Assembly: GCA_964617585.1 (NCBI GenBank)
Contig: CAZTXS010000006.1
Location: forward strand, 1-64,000
Length of the DNA: 64,000 nt
Reading direction: 5' to 3'
DNA from: UMGS1601 sp964617585
Lineage (GTDB): Bacteria > Bacillota > Clostridia > Oscillospirales > Ruminococcaceae
Shown: piece after piece, positions 25,553-34,662 of the stretch
How positions within the stretch are numbered: position 1 is the first letter of the stretch
How the letters are laid out: the number at the start of each line of letters is the position of its first letter
Notes under the pieces: model-generated
Seen by the model: only the letters and a program-made list of their open reading frames with translations
Databases searched by the model: none
Told to the model about the DNA's origin: nothing
Position numbers and translations under genes: made by a program

Positions 25553-25607
25553 CAAACAATTATTACCGTCCTGTTAAAAGGCAGATACAAAGTGATTTAA
25601 TGAAGCT
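25537..25607. repeat. Long inverted repeat between glgD and glgA
   Basis: AGCTTCATTAAATCA (25537-25551) and TGATTTAATGAAGCT (25593-25607) are perfect 15-bp complements around a 41-nt loop. It could be an RNA hairpin limiting read-through from glgD into glgA; its left arm overlaps the glgA promoter. Confidence 0.7.
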
Positions 25608-25618
25608 CGCAGTTTAAA

Positions 25619-26749
25619 TTAGACCGACGCTCCCTTTCCGATAAACATCGGGTAGTCGTCAGATGAAATTAGTGTTCTGTCATTTCCCACAGAAACGTTT
25701 TTATCAGTTATGACGTTCTTAACCTCGCAGCCGTCGCCGATAATAGTATCCTGCATCAGGATAGCGTTTTTTACTTTAACGCTTTTTCCTATCTTAACGC
25801 CTCTGAACAATACGGAGTTTTCAACCGTTCCCTCAATAACGCAACCGTCGGCAATAAGTGAATTTGCCACATGGCTGTTAAGTCCGTACTTTGAAGGAGC
25901 GTTGTCGCGCACCTTTGTGTAAATTGGTCTTTTTTGTATGAAAAGCTCCCTGCATCTCTCAATATTGAGAAGATCCATATTTGCCTCAAAATAGCTTTTC
26001 TCGCTGTATATCTTTTTAAAGTATCCGGAATACTCATAAGCTACGATTTTCAGCTCGTTGAGCTTGCTTTGAAGAATGTCCCTTTCAAAGCTGTATCTGC
26101 CCTGAGCAATAGCTGTCTGAACAAGGTCAACCAAAAAGTTTTTCTTTATAATAAACATATTAAGGCTTAATGTGCAAACGCCCGATAAATTAGATCCTAT
26201 AAGAACATCCTTAACTCTGTTTCCGGAATCAATAGAAAGCACCGTGCTTTCCCTGATAAGCTTCGAGCTGTACTGTCCCGTATGCGTAATGCAGGTTATG
26301 TCGGCTCCGCTGTCTATATGAGCCGCCAGAACAGGCTTATAATCTATGTTAGCAACAACATCGCAGTCAGACATAAGAACATATTCGGCATGAACGCTCT
26401 TTATGAAATTTAAAACGCCGTACAAAGCTTCAAGACGTCCTCTGTAAAGCTTGCTTTCAACGTTGCTGAACGGAGGAAGAAGTATAAGTCCTCCTTTTTT
26501 TCTGGACAAATCCCATTCTCTTCCCGTTCCCAAATGGTCTATAAGCGACTGGTAATTGTATTTTGTTATAACTCCGACTGTCGAGATTCCGCTGTTTACA
26601 AAGTTAGATAACGGAAAATCAATCATTCTGTATCTTCCGCCGAAAAGGACTGAGCCCATTGTTCTTTCTTTCGTCAGATCCTTTACCGTACTGTCATGCA
26701 TATTTGCAAATACAAGTCCTAAAACCTTTCCCATATTTGAAGTTCCCAT
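25619..26749 (-). CDS. glgD: Glucose-1-phosphate adenylyltransferase subunit GlgD
   Basis: This 376-residue paralogue of GlgC is found in Firmicutes as the partner subunit of ADP-glucose pyrophosphorylase. It keeps GGRYRMIDFPLSNFVNSGI and the C-terminal left-handed beta-helix (VHVANSLIADGCVIEG...VKIGKSVKVKNAIL). It lacks the nucleotide loop GGxGxRL at the N-terminus (here GLVFANMHDSTV), as is typical of GlgD. It increases GlgC activity rather than acting alone. AAAGGGTGAGC precedes the ATG. Confidence 0.95.
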   Translation of the reverse strand: MGTSNMGKVLGLVFANMHDSTVKDLTKERTMGSVLFGGRYRMIDFPLSNFVNSGISTVGVITKYNYQSLIDHLGTGREWDLSRKKGGLILLPPFSNVESKLYRGRLEALYGVLNFIKSVHAEYVLMSDCDVVANIDYKPVLAAHIDSGADITCITHTGQYSSKLIRESTVLSIDSGNRVKDVLIGSNLSGVCTLSLNMFIIKKNFLVDLVQTAIAQGRYSFERDILQSKLNELKIVAYEYSGYFKKIYSEKSYFEANMDLLNIERCRELFIQKRPIYTKVRDNAPSKYGLNSHVANSLIADGCVIEGTVENSVLFRGVKIGKSVKVKNAILMQDTIIGDGCEVKNVITDKNVSVGNDRTLISSDDYPMFIGKGASV

Positions 26750-26766
26750 CTAAGCTCACCCTTTCT

Positions 26767-27975
26767 CTACATATTATCCGAAATAATCTGTTTCGGCAAA
26801 ACAGCTTTTCCGTCTGAAATTTTAATATCCTGACCTACTACCGCTACTCCCCACTCGTCGCGATTTTCCATATCCTCAGGACGCATTCCTACATGAGCGC
26901 CGCTGCAAATCTCTGAATTCTCGCCTACGATAGCGTATTCAACCTTAGCTCCCGAACGAATAACCGCTCCCGGCATAAGAATCGAATCGGTAACTATTGC
27001 GTCCTTTTCAATAACAACGCCGTCTGAAAGCATTGAAAAATCAACCGTTCCGTCAATTATACATCCCTCTGTTACCATTGAATTCTGAATTTTAGCGTTC
27101 TTACCGATAACCTGCGGCGGAAGAGCAGGGTTTCTAGAATAAATCTTCCAAGACTGGTCGTAAAGATCAATAGGAATATTCGGATTGATTAAATCCATAT
27201 TAGCTTCCCACAGGCTGTCTATCGTTCCTACGTCTTTCCAGTATCCGTCGAAGCGGTAAGCGTAAAGCTTCTGATCGTCACTAAGCAAAGCAGGAATAAT
27301 ATCCTTACCGAAATCCTTTGAATTGTTTTCCGACTTATCCATTTCATTTTCAGTCAGATACTTCTTCAGAACGTCAAAGGTGAAAATATATATTCCCATT
27401 GAAGCCAGCGTACTCTTAGGCTCGGGCGGCTTTTCAACGAAATCATATATCAGACCGTCCTCGTGGGCGAACATAATTCCGAAGCGTGAAGCCTCGTCAA
27501 TCGGTACGTCGATAACCGCAATAGTAGCCGCAGCTCCCTTCTCTTTATGAAAACTAAGCATTTTGTCATAATCCATTTTATAAATATGATCTCCCGAAAG
27601 GATTATCACATATTCGGGGTCATATCTCTCAATGAACGAAAGATTCTGATAAATAGCGTTCGCCGTTCCCTGATACCAGTCGGCGCCGGTCTGCGACTGA
27701 TATGGAGCAAGTATATGAACTCCTCCGTGTTCTCTGTCCAAATCCCAAGGCTGACCGTTTCCGATATAGTCGTTCATTACAAGCGGCTGGTACTGGGTCA
27801 GAACGCCCACCGTATCAATACCTGAATTAATACAGTTTGACAGCGGAAAGTCAATAATCCTATATTTTCCGCCGAACGGTACTGCCGGTTTAGCAACCTT
27901 TTGAGTCAAGGCATAGAGTCTGCTTCCCTGACCGCCGGCTAAAAGCATTGCAACAATCTCTTTTTTGTTAAACAT
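26767..27975 (-). CDS. glgC: Glucose-1-phosphate adenylyltransferase, catalytic subunit
   Basis: Makes ADP-glucose from glucose-1-phosphate and ATP. MLLAGGQGSRLYALTQKVAKPAVPFGGKYRIIDFPLSNCINSG shows the nucleotide loop and activator site. ILSGDHIYKMDY holds the metal Asp, and VEKPPEPKSTLASMGIYIF the sugar-phosphate region. The ATG at 27975 has AGGTGA 7 nt upstream; an ATG at 27981 is too close to it. Stop-to-start spacing to glgD is 17 nt and from glgB 21 nt, so they form one operon. Confidence 0.96.
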   Translation of the reverse strand: MFNKKEIVAMLLAGGQGSRLYALTQKVAKPAVPFGGKYRIIDFPLSNCINSGIDTVGVLTQYQPLVMNDYIGNGQPWDLDREHGGVHILAPYQSQTGADWYQGTANAIYQNLSFIERYDPEYVIILSGDHIYKMDYDKMLSFHKEKGAAATIAVIDVPIDEASRFGIMFAHEDGLIYDFVEKPPEPKSTLASMGIYIFTFDVLKKYLTENEMDKSENNSKDFGKDIIPALLSDDQKLYAYRFDGYWKDVGTIDSLWEANMDLINPNIPIDLYDQSWKIYSRNPALPPQVIGKNAKIQNSMVTEGCIIDGTVDFSMLSDGVVIEKDAIVTDSILMPGAVIRSGAKVEYAIVGENSEICSGAHVGMRPEDMENRDEWGVAVVGQDIKISDGKAVLPKQIISDNM

Positions 27976-27996
27976 ATACATTCACCTGCTTACAAG

Positions 27997-30087
27997 TTAT
28001 TTTTTATTTTTTATTTTTTTATTTGAAGTCTGCTTTTTTACCGTTGCTTTTTCAGTTTTCAAAGCGGACTTTTTCTGTTCGTTTAACGAAGCCTTTTTAT
28101 CTGAAGCTTTCTTAGCGGCAGTCTTTTTTGAAGCCGAAGCTGCTTTTGTTCCGCCGGTCTTTGACTGCTTTTTTGCTGCTTTTCTCTGCGTCTTTCTGCG
28201 TTTGAAATACATAACAGAGAATGCAGGAATCTCTATGGTTACAGAATGGTCAAACCCATGCATAGCGACAGCCTTTGATCTAACCGGCTTATTCGTTATC
28301 GGACTTCCGTCAGGAGAGGTTGAATTGAATACCTCCTCATAGGTTCCCGACTTAGGAACACCGAACGAATAGATTTCTCTTCCTACGGGAACAAAGTTGC
28401 AGACAGTGATTATCTCATCTCCGCTCTTGTCTATTCTCCTGAAAATTATAATACTCTGCTTATAATCGTCGTTTGAAATCCACGAGAAGCCCTCCCATGA
28501 ATAATCAATCTCCCAAAACGGTTTGTTGTCTTTATAGAAGCGGTTTAAGTTCTTAACGTAATTGAGATAGTTCCTATGATTTTCATAATCGTCTATCATA
28601 AACCACTCGAGTTCGTTTTCATAATCCCACTCTCTGAACTGGGCAAACTCACTTCCCATAAAGAGAAGCTTCTTACCCGGATGAGCCATCATATACGCCA
28701 GAAACGCCCTGGCCTGTGCAAATTTTTGATCGGTATCCCCGAACATCTTGTTTATAAGCGAACCCTTTCCGTGAACAACCTCGTCATGTGAAATAGGAAG
28801 TATAAAGTTTTCGGAAAAAGCATAGAAAAACGAAAATGTCAAAGCGTTATGATGGAAAGCCCTGTTTATAGGATCCTGAGCCATATACATAAGCATATCG
28901 TTCATCCAGCCCATATTCCATTTGAAATTGAAACCGAGTCCGCCGTCGCTTACAGGCTTTGAAACCATAGGCCAAGCCGTCGATTCCTCAGCTATCATCA
29001 TTGCGTGAGGAAACTTTCTGAACACCTCGCAGTTAAGCTTCTGAAGAAATTCTATAGCTTCCAGGTTTTCATTTCCGCCGTTTTTATTGGGTATCCACTG
29101 ACCGTCTTTCCTGTCATAATCAAGATAAAGCATCGACGCTACGGCGTCAACTCTAAGACCGTCTATATGGAACTTTTCAAGCCAATAAACAGCATTGGAA
29201 ATCAAAAACGACTGAACCTCCGGTCTGCCGTAATCAAAAACCTTAGTACCCCATGACAAATGCTCGCCCTTCCTCGGATCGGCATATTCATAACAAGCTT
29301 CGCCGTCCCACATACTCAAGCCTGCTTCATCCTTTGGAAAATGTGCGGGAACCCAATCGAGAATAACTCCTATTCCGGCATTATGAAAGCGGTCTATCAT
29401 CTTCATAAAATCCTCAGGCGTTCCGAATCTTGACGTCGGAGCATAATAGCCTATTCCCTGATAACCCCACGAGCCGTCGAAAGGATATTCCATAAGAGGC
29501 ATAAGCTCTATATGAGTATATCCCATTTCAGTTATATAGGGTATTATTTCCTCGGCAAACTGAATATAAGAAAGAAAATTCCCGTCCTTATGCTTTTTCC
29601 ATGAGCCTAAATTAACCTCGTAAATATTGACAGGACAATTAATTATATCCGTGTTTTTAACTTTCTCCTGCCATGAACCATCGCTCCACTTAAAGCCGTC
29701 TATATTATAAATCTTTGAGCCGGTCGCAGGCTTGTTTTCCATATGACTGCCGTACGGGTCGGCTTTCATAAGCGTGCTTCCCGACGGCGTTGTAACGCAG
29801 TATTTATAAGTGTCATATTTCTTCAGGTTAGGAATGAACGCCTCCCAAACGTCCGTGTCGGCAATTCTCTCCATAGGACTTTTGGTTTTATCCCATGCGT
29901 TAAAATCGCCCGTAACAGAAATCGACATGGCATGAGGCGCCCACACTCTGAAAAAATATCCGTCTTTTCCGTCCTTTTCGCCTTTGGAAGCCCCGAAAAA
30001 CTTATAAGCCTCAAAATTTGTCCCCTCGTGGAACAAATGCAGAGGCGCTTTATAGCTTTCTGGAATTGTGTTCATAACTATTATCAT
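27997..30087 (-). CDS. glgB: 1,4-alpha-glucan branching enzyme with Lys-rich tail
   Basis: GH13 enzyme that adds alpha-1,6 branches to glycogen. It has an N-terminal CBM48 (~35-125) and a catalytic barrel with the nucleophile in GLRVDAVASMLYLDY, acid/base Glu in MIAEESTAWP and PISHDEVVHGKGS; an all-beta C-terminal domain ends near residue 630. The remaining ~65 residues are almost only Lys, Ala, Ser and Thr, unlike normal GlgB. Start choice is uncertain: ATG 30087 or ATG 30075. The Shine-Dalgarno (AAAGGAG, 30108-30114) is separated from both by a perfect ATATTCCC/GGGAATAT hairpin. Confidence 0.94.
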   Translation of the reverse strand: MIIVMNTIPESYKAPLHLFHEGTNFEAYKFFGASKGEKDGKDGYFFRVWAPHAMSISVTGDFNAWDKTKSPMERIADTDVWEAFIPNLKKYDTYKYCVTTPSGSTLMKADPYGSHMENKPATGSKIYNIDGFKWSDGSWQEKVKNTDIINCPVNIYEVNLGSWKKHKDGNFLSYIQFAEEIIPYITEMGYTHIELMPLMEYPFDGSWGYQGIGYYAPTSRFGTPEDFMKMIDRFHNAGIGVILDWVPAHFPKDEAGLSMWDGEACYEYADPRKGEHLSWGTKVFDYGRPEVQSFLISNAVYWLEKFHIDGLRVDAVASMLYLDYDRKDGQWIPNKNGGNENLEAIEFLQKLNCEVFRKFPHAMMIAEESTAWPMVSKPVSDGGLGFNFKWNMGWMNDMLMYMAQDPINRAFHHNALTFSFFYAFSENFILPISHDEVVHGKGSLINKMFGDTDQKFAQARAFLAYMMAHPGKKLLFMGSEFAQFREWDYENELEWFMIDDYENHRNYLNYVKNLNRFYKDNKPFWEIDYSWEGFSWISNDDYKQSIIIFRRIDKSGDEIITVCNFVPVGREIYSFGVPKSGTYEEVFNSTSPDGSPITNKPVRSKAVAMHGFDHSVTIEIPAFSVMYFKRRKTQRKAAKKQSKTGGTKAASASKKTAAKKASDKKASLNEQKKSALKTEKATVKKQTSNKKIKNKK

Positions 30088-30104
30088 ATTCCCAACGGGA
30101 ATAT
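30086..30104 (-). promoter_or_regulatory. Hairpin between Shine-Dalgarno and start of glgB
   Basis: The perfect 8-bp stem ATATTCCC-gtt-GGGAATAT (minus strand) lies 3 nt after GGAG. If folded, it brings GGAG to an effective 13 nt from ATG 30075. Confidence 0.5.
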
Positions 30105-30195
30105 AAACTCCTTTCCGATGTATCTTTTCGCCAAAGTATTCCGAAAGACAAAATTTAAAAATTCTTTAAATTTATACCTTCAGTCATCATATTTT

Positions 30196-30224
30196 ATTTT
30201 ACACTTACATTACATAATTTGCAA
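30196..30224 (-). promoter_or_regulatory. Promoter of the glycogen operon
   Basis: Minus strand TTGCAA (30224-30219), 17 nt, TAAAAT (30201-30196), about 110 nt before glgB. The rest of 30105-30326 shows no gene. Confidence 0.6.
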
Positions 30225-30326
30225 TAGTTTTTGTATAAATTTTATAGTTCACACAGAAACCAATACGGTTTTTTGTGCAATATAACGATTGTTTGGGAAA
30301 TATAATTTGATTTTTTCATACAAAAA

Positions 30327-32603
30327 TTAATATTTACTTATTCTGCTGCAAATAACTGTAATATCATCTGGTTTTGACGAAGCGTTGCCGTTCTCCGCAA
30401 TTTCTCCTATGCCCCTTGAAATTTCATCAGGAGTCATTTTCGACGCTTCATTTCTGCTTTTCAGAACCCGTCTGACTGCGCTCTCGCTTACCCCGTCGCT
30501 GCATATTATTATCAGATCGTTTTTAAAGAGCTTGTTTCTTATCTGATTAACGCTTGTTTCTGAAAGTATTCCCAAAGGAAATGCATATCCCTCTATCTTT
30601 TTTAGCTGACCGTCCCTGTATATATAACTCGGACCTGCCCCCGCCTTTAGAATATTGAGATAACCTCCGCACAAATCGAACTCCGCCAGGTCTAAAGTTG
30701 CAAAGGACTCTTCCCAGCATTTAACCTGCAAAACGGAATTCAGAAGCTTCATGGTTGTTATATCAGACACGCCTGCCGTTAAAAGCCTTGCCGCAAGATT
30801 CACAGTGAACATTGAATCCAGCCTTGCTCTGTTTCCCGTTCCCATTCCGTCTGACAGAATAATATAGCTCTCCGTATTGCTTATACTTAGCCTTTCATAA
30901 TAATCTCCCGAATGCTGACCGGGAATACTCGCCGACTGATAAAAGCCCTGGTCAAGCGAATATACGGGGCGCTCCGAATATTCAAGCCTTGTTGTTCCGC
31001 CGATTGTTACCTTTCTCGGCATCTCAAGCTCGCAGCCTGTAATGTCGCTTAGCTCAACCGTGAGCCTTACTATATCTACATTTGATTTTGAGCTGTAAAA
31101 GATTTCTCCTCTAAGCATTTTTCTCTCGTCTACATAAATGCATACCCTTTGATTCTCACCTCCAAGACGTTTTATCAGGTCGCTTGCCCTTGAAGAAAGT
31201 CCCACGTCAACATTCAAAAGCTTTGCCACGTCCTGCGAAATATCATCAAGAACGCCTCCCATAGTTTCAAGCTGGGTTGAAAGAAATTCTCTCATCTCTT
31301 TCAACTTTCTGGAAGAGCTTTGCTCAAACAGCATATTTGTATACATCAGATTATATGTATTTGCAAGCAGTTCTTTTCTTATACACTCCGGAAGCTTTTT
31401 TTCTATATCATCTCCGCTAAGCTTCTCCATACAAGCTATCTTTCTCTGAAGCTGCGTAAATACGCTTTTTGTCTGGCATTCTTTTCTCTGCCAGCATACG
31501 GAATTCATAGGACATTCTCTGCACACGCTGTCTTTAACCAGCTTTCCCAGCTGCGTCGGAGTAACCTTTTTCTCCATAGCTTCTGTAACGTTGGATATTT
31601 GATTCTTTACGTCGCACAACGCCCCCGAGGCAAAGGAAAGCTTTGACGATACGGTTTCATTTGAAATCTCCGCCGCCTTGTTTGTTCCCGCCACAAGCTT
31701 TAACGTTCCCGCAATTTTTTCTTCCGGAAAAGCAAGATAAATAACCGCTCCTGCGATTAAGTCCGCAAACAGCTTGAAAGTATCCGAATTCATACCTATT
31801 GTAATAAGCGACACAAGTGAAACCCCTATAAACACAAGTATTATTGCGGCTATTCCGAAAGAAGCAAACGCTCCGCAGATAAGTCCCGAGGTCGCAAGCA
31901 AAAGAGTGTTTTTGCTCAATTCGGGGTCGCACAGTATAACTCCGCAGGTAGCCAGCGCTCCGCACACCGCCCCTCCTATAGCTTTATACCTTTTGACTGC
32001 AAACAGCATAATTACCACGCCGAACGCACGTCCTAAGTTTATTCCCAGAAGCGACACCGAGGTGAGCGTAGCCACCATCATAACATATAAAATACTCAGT
32101 CCTACTCCGTTAATCCCTTTTATGCTTATTATGCCTGTTTTCTTATAATTTTCGTAGCAGTATTTTGAGAAATACACAAGAAAAAAACAAAGTATTGCCG
32201 AAAAAACCCTGTAAACGGTAATTTCTATCCTTGTCGGAATCACCAAACTAAACATCGCTCCGAAAAACAGCGTTATCGAACCTGACATAACGCTTAACGA
32301 AAGCGGTGAATTATTATAAAACTGAGGGAAAATAAATGTTTTGAGAACCACGATTGTCGCCATAGCGCAGATACTCGGAATTCCCTCGGAAATATTACCG
32401 TTTATAACGTAAGAAAGCGTAGCCGCAATAAACGCAGGTATTGAGCTTGAACCCGATATTGATACAATTACAATATTAACCGGCGAGTTGAAGCCTAAAA
32501 TGTTCCCCATACTTGAAATATAACCTAAGACCATTGCAAGTCCCATAAGCGAAAAGCTTTTTATTTTCGCCTCATTCTTTTCAAAAACCTGAAAATTTAA
32601 CAT
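30327..32603 (-). CDS. spoIIE: Stage II sporulation protein E
   Basis: About 758 residues from ATG 32603 (GGTGAT upstream; a TTG at 32627 is possible). The N-terminal ~320 residues are about ten membrane helices. A central linker with Cys-rich CRECPMNSVCWQRKEC follows, then a PP2C phosphatase domain (~545-758) with LSDGMGTGNRARLDS and IICSDGVSES as metal-binding Asp motifs. SpoIIE dephosphorylates SpoIIAA to activate sigma F in the forespore and helps polar septation. Its presence marks the organism as an endospore former, at least genetically. It is monocistronic here. Confidence 0.95.
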   Translation of the reverse strand: MLNFQVFEKNEAKIKSFSLMGLAMVLGYISSMGNILGFNSPVNIVIVSISGSSSIPAFIAATLSYVINGNISEGIPSICAMATIVVLKTFIFPQFYNNSPLSLSVMSGSITLFFGAMFSLVIPTRIEITVYRVFSAILCFFLVYFSKYCYENYKKTGIISIKGINGVGLSILYVMMVATLTSVSLLGINLGRAFGVVIMLFAVKRYKAIGGAVCGALATCGVILCDPELSKNTLLLATSGLICGAFASFGIAAIILVFIGVSLVSLITIGMNSDTFKLFADLIAGAVIYLAFPEEKIAGTLKLVAGTNKAAEISNETVSSKLSFASGALCDVKNQISNVTEAMEKKVTPTQLGKLVKDSVCRECPMNSVCWQRKECQTKSVFTQLQRKIACMEKLSGDDIEKKLPECIRKELLANTYNLMYTNMLFEQSSSRKLKEMREFLSTQLETMGGVLDDISQDVAKLLNVDVGLSSRASDLIKRLGGENQRVCIYVDERKMLRGEIFYSSKSNVDIVRLTVELSDITGCELEMPRKVTIGGTTRLEYSERPVYSLDQGFYQSASIPGQHSGDYYERLSISNTESYIILSDGMGTGNRARLDSMFTVNLAARLLTAGVSDITTMKLLNSVLQVKCWEESFATLDLAEFDLCGGYLNILKAGAGPSYIYRDGQLKKIEGYAFPLGILSETSVNQIRNKLFKNDLIIICSDGVSESAVRRVLKSRNEASKMTPDEISRGIGEIAENGNASSKPDDITVICSRISKY

Positions 32604-32762
32604 CCCTATCACCAATATGTACTCCAAAATTTCTACTTAACGTTCAAGCGCAGGTAGATATTTAAATACTACATAATTTATGACAGAAAAATTGTCGCAA
32701 ACAGCGTATTACAATAGGTTATCTAAACTGACAAAATTCATATTCATAAAAACCGGCAACAT

Positions 32763-32796
32763 AAAAGCAGGTCGGAATTGAACTTCCGCCTGCTTA
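32763..32796 (-). terminator. Terminator of the ruvX operon
   Basis: Minus strand TAAGCAGGCGGAA/TTCCGACCTGCTT with one bulge, then TTTTATG, directly after the ruvX stop. Confidence 0.7.
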
Positions 32797-32798
32797 TC

Positions 32799-33224
32799 TC
32801 AGCTTTTATTTTTCTTTCTTCTGAAATCAAGGTAGCTTTCTAAGATAATCGTCGCCGCCACCTGGTCTATGACCTCTTTTCTTTTTTTACCTCTCGTGTT
32901 GGTTTCATTCAAAAAGTTGTGAGCCGAAACAGTAGTTGAACGCTCGTCCCACATATTTACGGGAACATCTACAAGCTCGTTCAGAGCGTCTGCAAACTGC
33001 CTGCACTTTTCAGCTCTCGGTCCGAAGCTTCCGTTCATATTAAGCGGAAGCCCCACAATTATCTCGCCGACTTCATACTCTCCGGAAATATGAGCGACCT
33101 TGGAAACCAAAACTCTGAAATTGCGTTCTTCTATCGTGCCGATCGGCGAAGCTAAAAACTCTGTTCTGTCGCATACTGCAAGACCTGTTCTTGCATCTCC
33201 GTAGTCCACAGCCATAATTTTCAT
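32799..33224 (-). CDS. ruvX: Holliday junction resolvase-like RuvX/YqgF
   Basis: This 141-residue RNase H-fold nuclease implicated in 16S rRNA 5' processing and possibly Holliday junction cleavage has IMAVDYGDARTGLAVCD with the first catalytic Asp. GEIIVGLPLNMNGSFGPRA, WDERSTTVSAH and DQVAATIILESYLD follow, so all family motifs are present and the length is normal. It starts 16 nt after the ClC gene with AAAGGAAAAG upstream and ends the DUF896-WYL-ClC-ruvX group. Confidence 0.95.
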   Translation of the reverse strand: MKIMAVDYGDARTGLAVCDRTEFLASPIGTIEERNFRVLVSKVAHISGEYEVGEIIVGLPLNMNGSFGPRAEKCRQFADALNELVDVPVNMWDERSTTVSAHNFLNETNTRGKKRKEVIDQVAATIILESYLDFRRKKNKS

Positions 33225-33240
33225 AGCGCTTTTCCTTTCT

Positions 33241-34662
33241 TTATTGCTCTTGTTCTTTAGTAATATTATCTTTGTCCAACGGCTTAAAATCTCCTAGCTT
33301 TGCTTGTTTTATTTCTCGTGAACGTTCAGCTACAGACTTATCAATATACTGCGGCTTAGTTTTTGAATAAACAATTTTCTGCTCGTTGTAAAGCCCTATA
33401 TAGCCTGATAACATATACGAAACTGCACAGGCAACGGCAAATAGAACAATTCCTTCGCTTCCGAAAAGCTCAACCGAGAGTATTACAGAGGTCAAAGGAC
33501 AATTCGTAACTCCGCAAAAAACCGAAACAAGTCCTATACCTGCTCCTAAAGACGGATGTATATTAAGAATCGGCGACATTGCGCTGCCGAATGCCGAACC
33601 TGTAAAGAAGGTCGGTACTATTTCTCCGCCTTTAAAGCCACAGCCAAGTGTAACAGCAGTCATAAGAATTTTAAGAGCAAACACCTGAAATCCGACGCTT
33701 TGGTCAAAGCACTGTTTTATTACCTCAGTTCCTGCTCCGTTATATTTCCGGCTTCCTATAAGCAAGGTCAAAATAATTATAACTATACCTCCGACAAAAA
33801 TTCTGATAAATTTATTGCCTTTTCCAACTTTCTGAAACACATGATGCATACCTCTCATTGAAATGCAAAAAACAAGACTTATAACTGCACATAAAACCGC
33901 CAGAATCAAAACCTTAAGCACAAGCGGAACATCAATATCAGATATACCGATTACAGTATACTTAACAGCTGTAACTCCGCACAGATTGGCAAGCCATGCG
34001 GCTGTGAAAGCGGATATAACGCACGGAACTATAGCGGAGTAATACATTACGCCTACGCTTGTGACCTCCATAGCAAATACAGACGAAGCTACAGGCGTTC
34101 CGAATAACGCAGCGAAACCCGCACTCATTCCGCACATGGTTATAACTCTTTTATCCTTATCATCAAGTCTTAATACATTTCCGAAAAGTGAACCTATCGT
34201 TCCTCCAATCTGAAGCGCTGCACCCTCTCTGCCTGCCGAACCCCCGAACAAATGAGTCAGAACCGTTCCTGAAAATATAAGAAGAACTGTTTTTGCCGTC
34301 ATAGGTTCGTTATCTCTGACAGCCATTAAAACCAAATTTGTTCCCTTATCATTATACATACCGAACGTCTTATAACAAATGATAATAAAAAGTCCTGCAA
34401 TCGGCAGAAAAAATATAAGCCACTCATGCGACTCCCTGAGTCCGGCAGCACCGCTCAGGCAATAATGAAAACCGACTCCGACTAATCCGATAAAAGCACC
34501 CGAAGCAGCAGCGATAGTCAGCCACTTTAAAAACTTTAATAAGCTTTCTCCAAAGGATTTTGATATATATGCGTATTTATTATACTGATTTTTAATATAT
34601 TCCCGCAGTTTACTGATAAAAAATTTTTTAGCTTTTGCCGTTTCACTTTTATGTTTATTCAT
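33241..34662 (-). CDS. ClC-type chloride channel/antiporter
   Basis: This 473-residue ClC family membrane protein has the gating-glutamate motif GSAGREGAALQIGG (ClC consensus GREGP; Pro is Ala here). FGTPVASSVFAMEV and GCGFKGGEIVPTFFTGSAFGS correspond to further ion-pathway helices. There are about ten long hydrophobic helices and charged tails, and no CBS domains. The classic GSGIP helix D motif is not obvious. The ion could be chloride or, as in the CLC-F branch, fluoride; sequence alone does not decide. It overlaps the WYL regulator by 8 nt. Confidence 0.88.
   Translation of the reverse strand: MNKHKSETAKAKKFFISKLREYIKNQYNKYAYISKSFGESLLKFLKWLTIAAASGAFIGLVGVGFHYCLSGAAGLRESHEWLIFFLPIAGLFIIICYKTFGMYNDKGTNLVLMAVRDNEPMTAKTVLLIFSGTVLTHLFGGSAGREGAALQIGGTIGSLFGNVLRLDDKDKRVITMCGMSAGFAALFGTPVASSVFAMEVTSVGVMYYSAIVPCVISAFTAAWLANLCGVTAVKYTVIGISDIDVPLVLKVLILAVLCAVISLVFCISMRGMHHVFQKVGKGNKFIRIFVGGIVIIILTLLIGSRKYNGAGTEVIKQCFDQSVGFQVFALKILMTAVTLGCGFKGGEIVPTFFTGSAFGSAMSPILNIHPSLGAGIGLVSVFCGVTNCPLTSVILSVELFGSEGIVLFAVACAVSYMLSGYIGLYNEQKIVYSKTKPQYIDKSVAERSREIKQAKLGDFKPLDKDNITKEQEQ

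Noticed and set aside
29743..30285. 180-residue plus-strand ORF over the start of glgB
   Set aside because: Antisense to the certain CBM48 region of glgB and to its promoter; Arg/His-rich composition is typical of a shadow frame.
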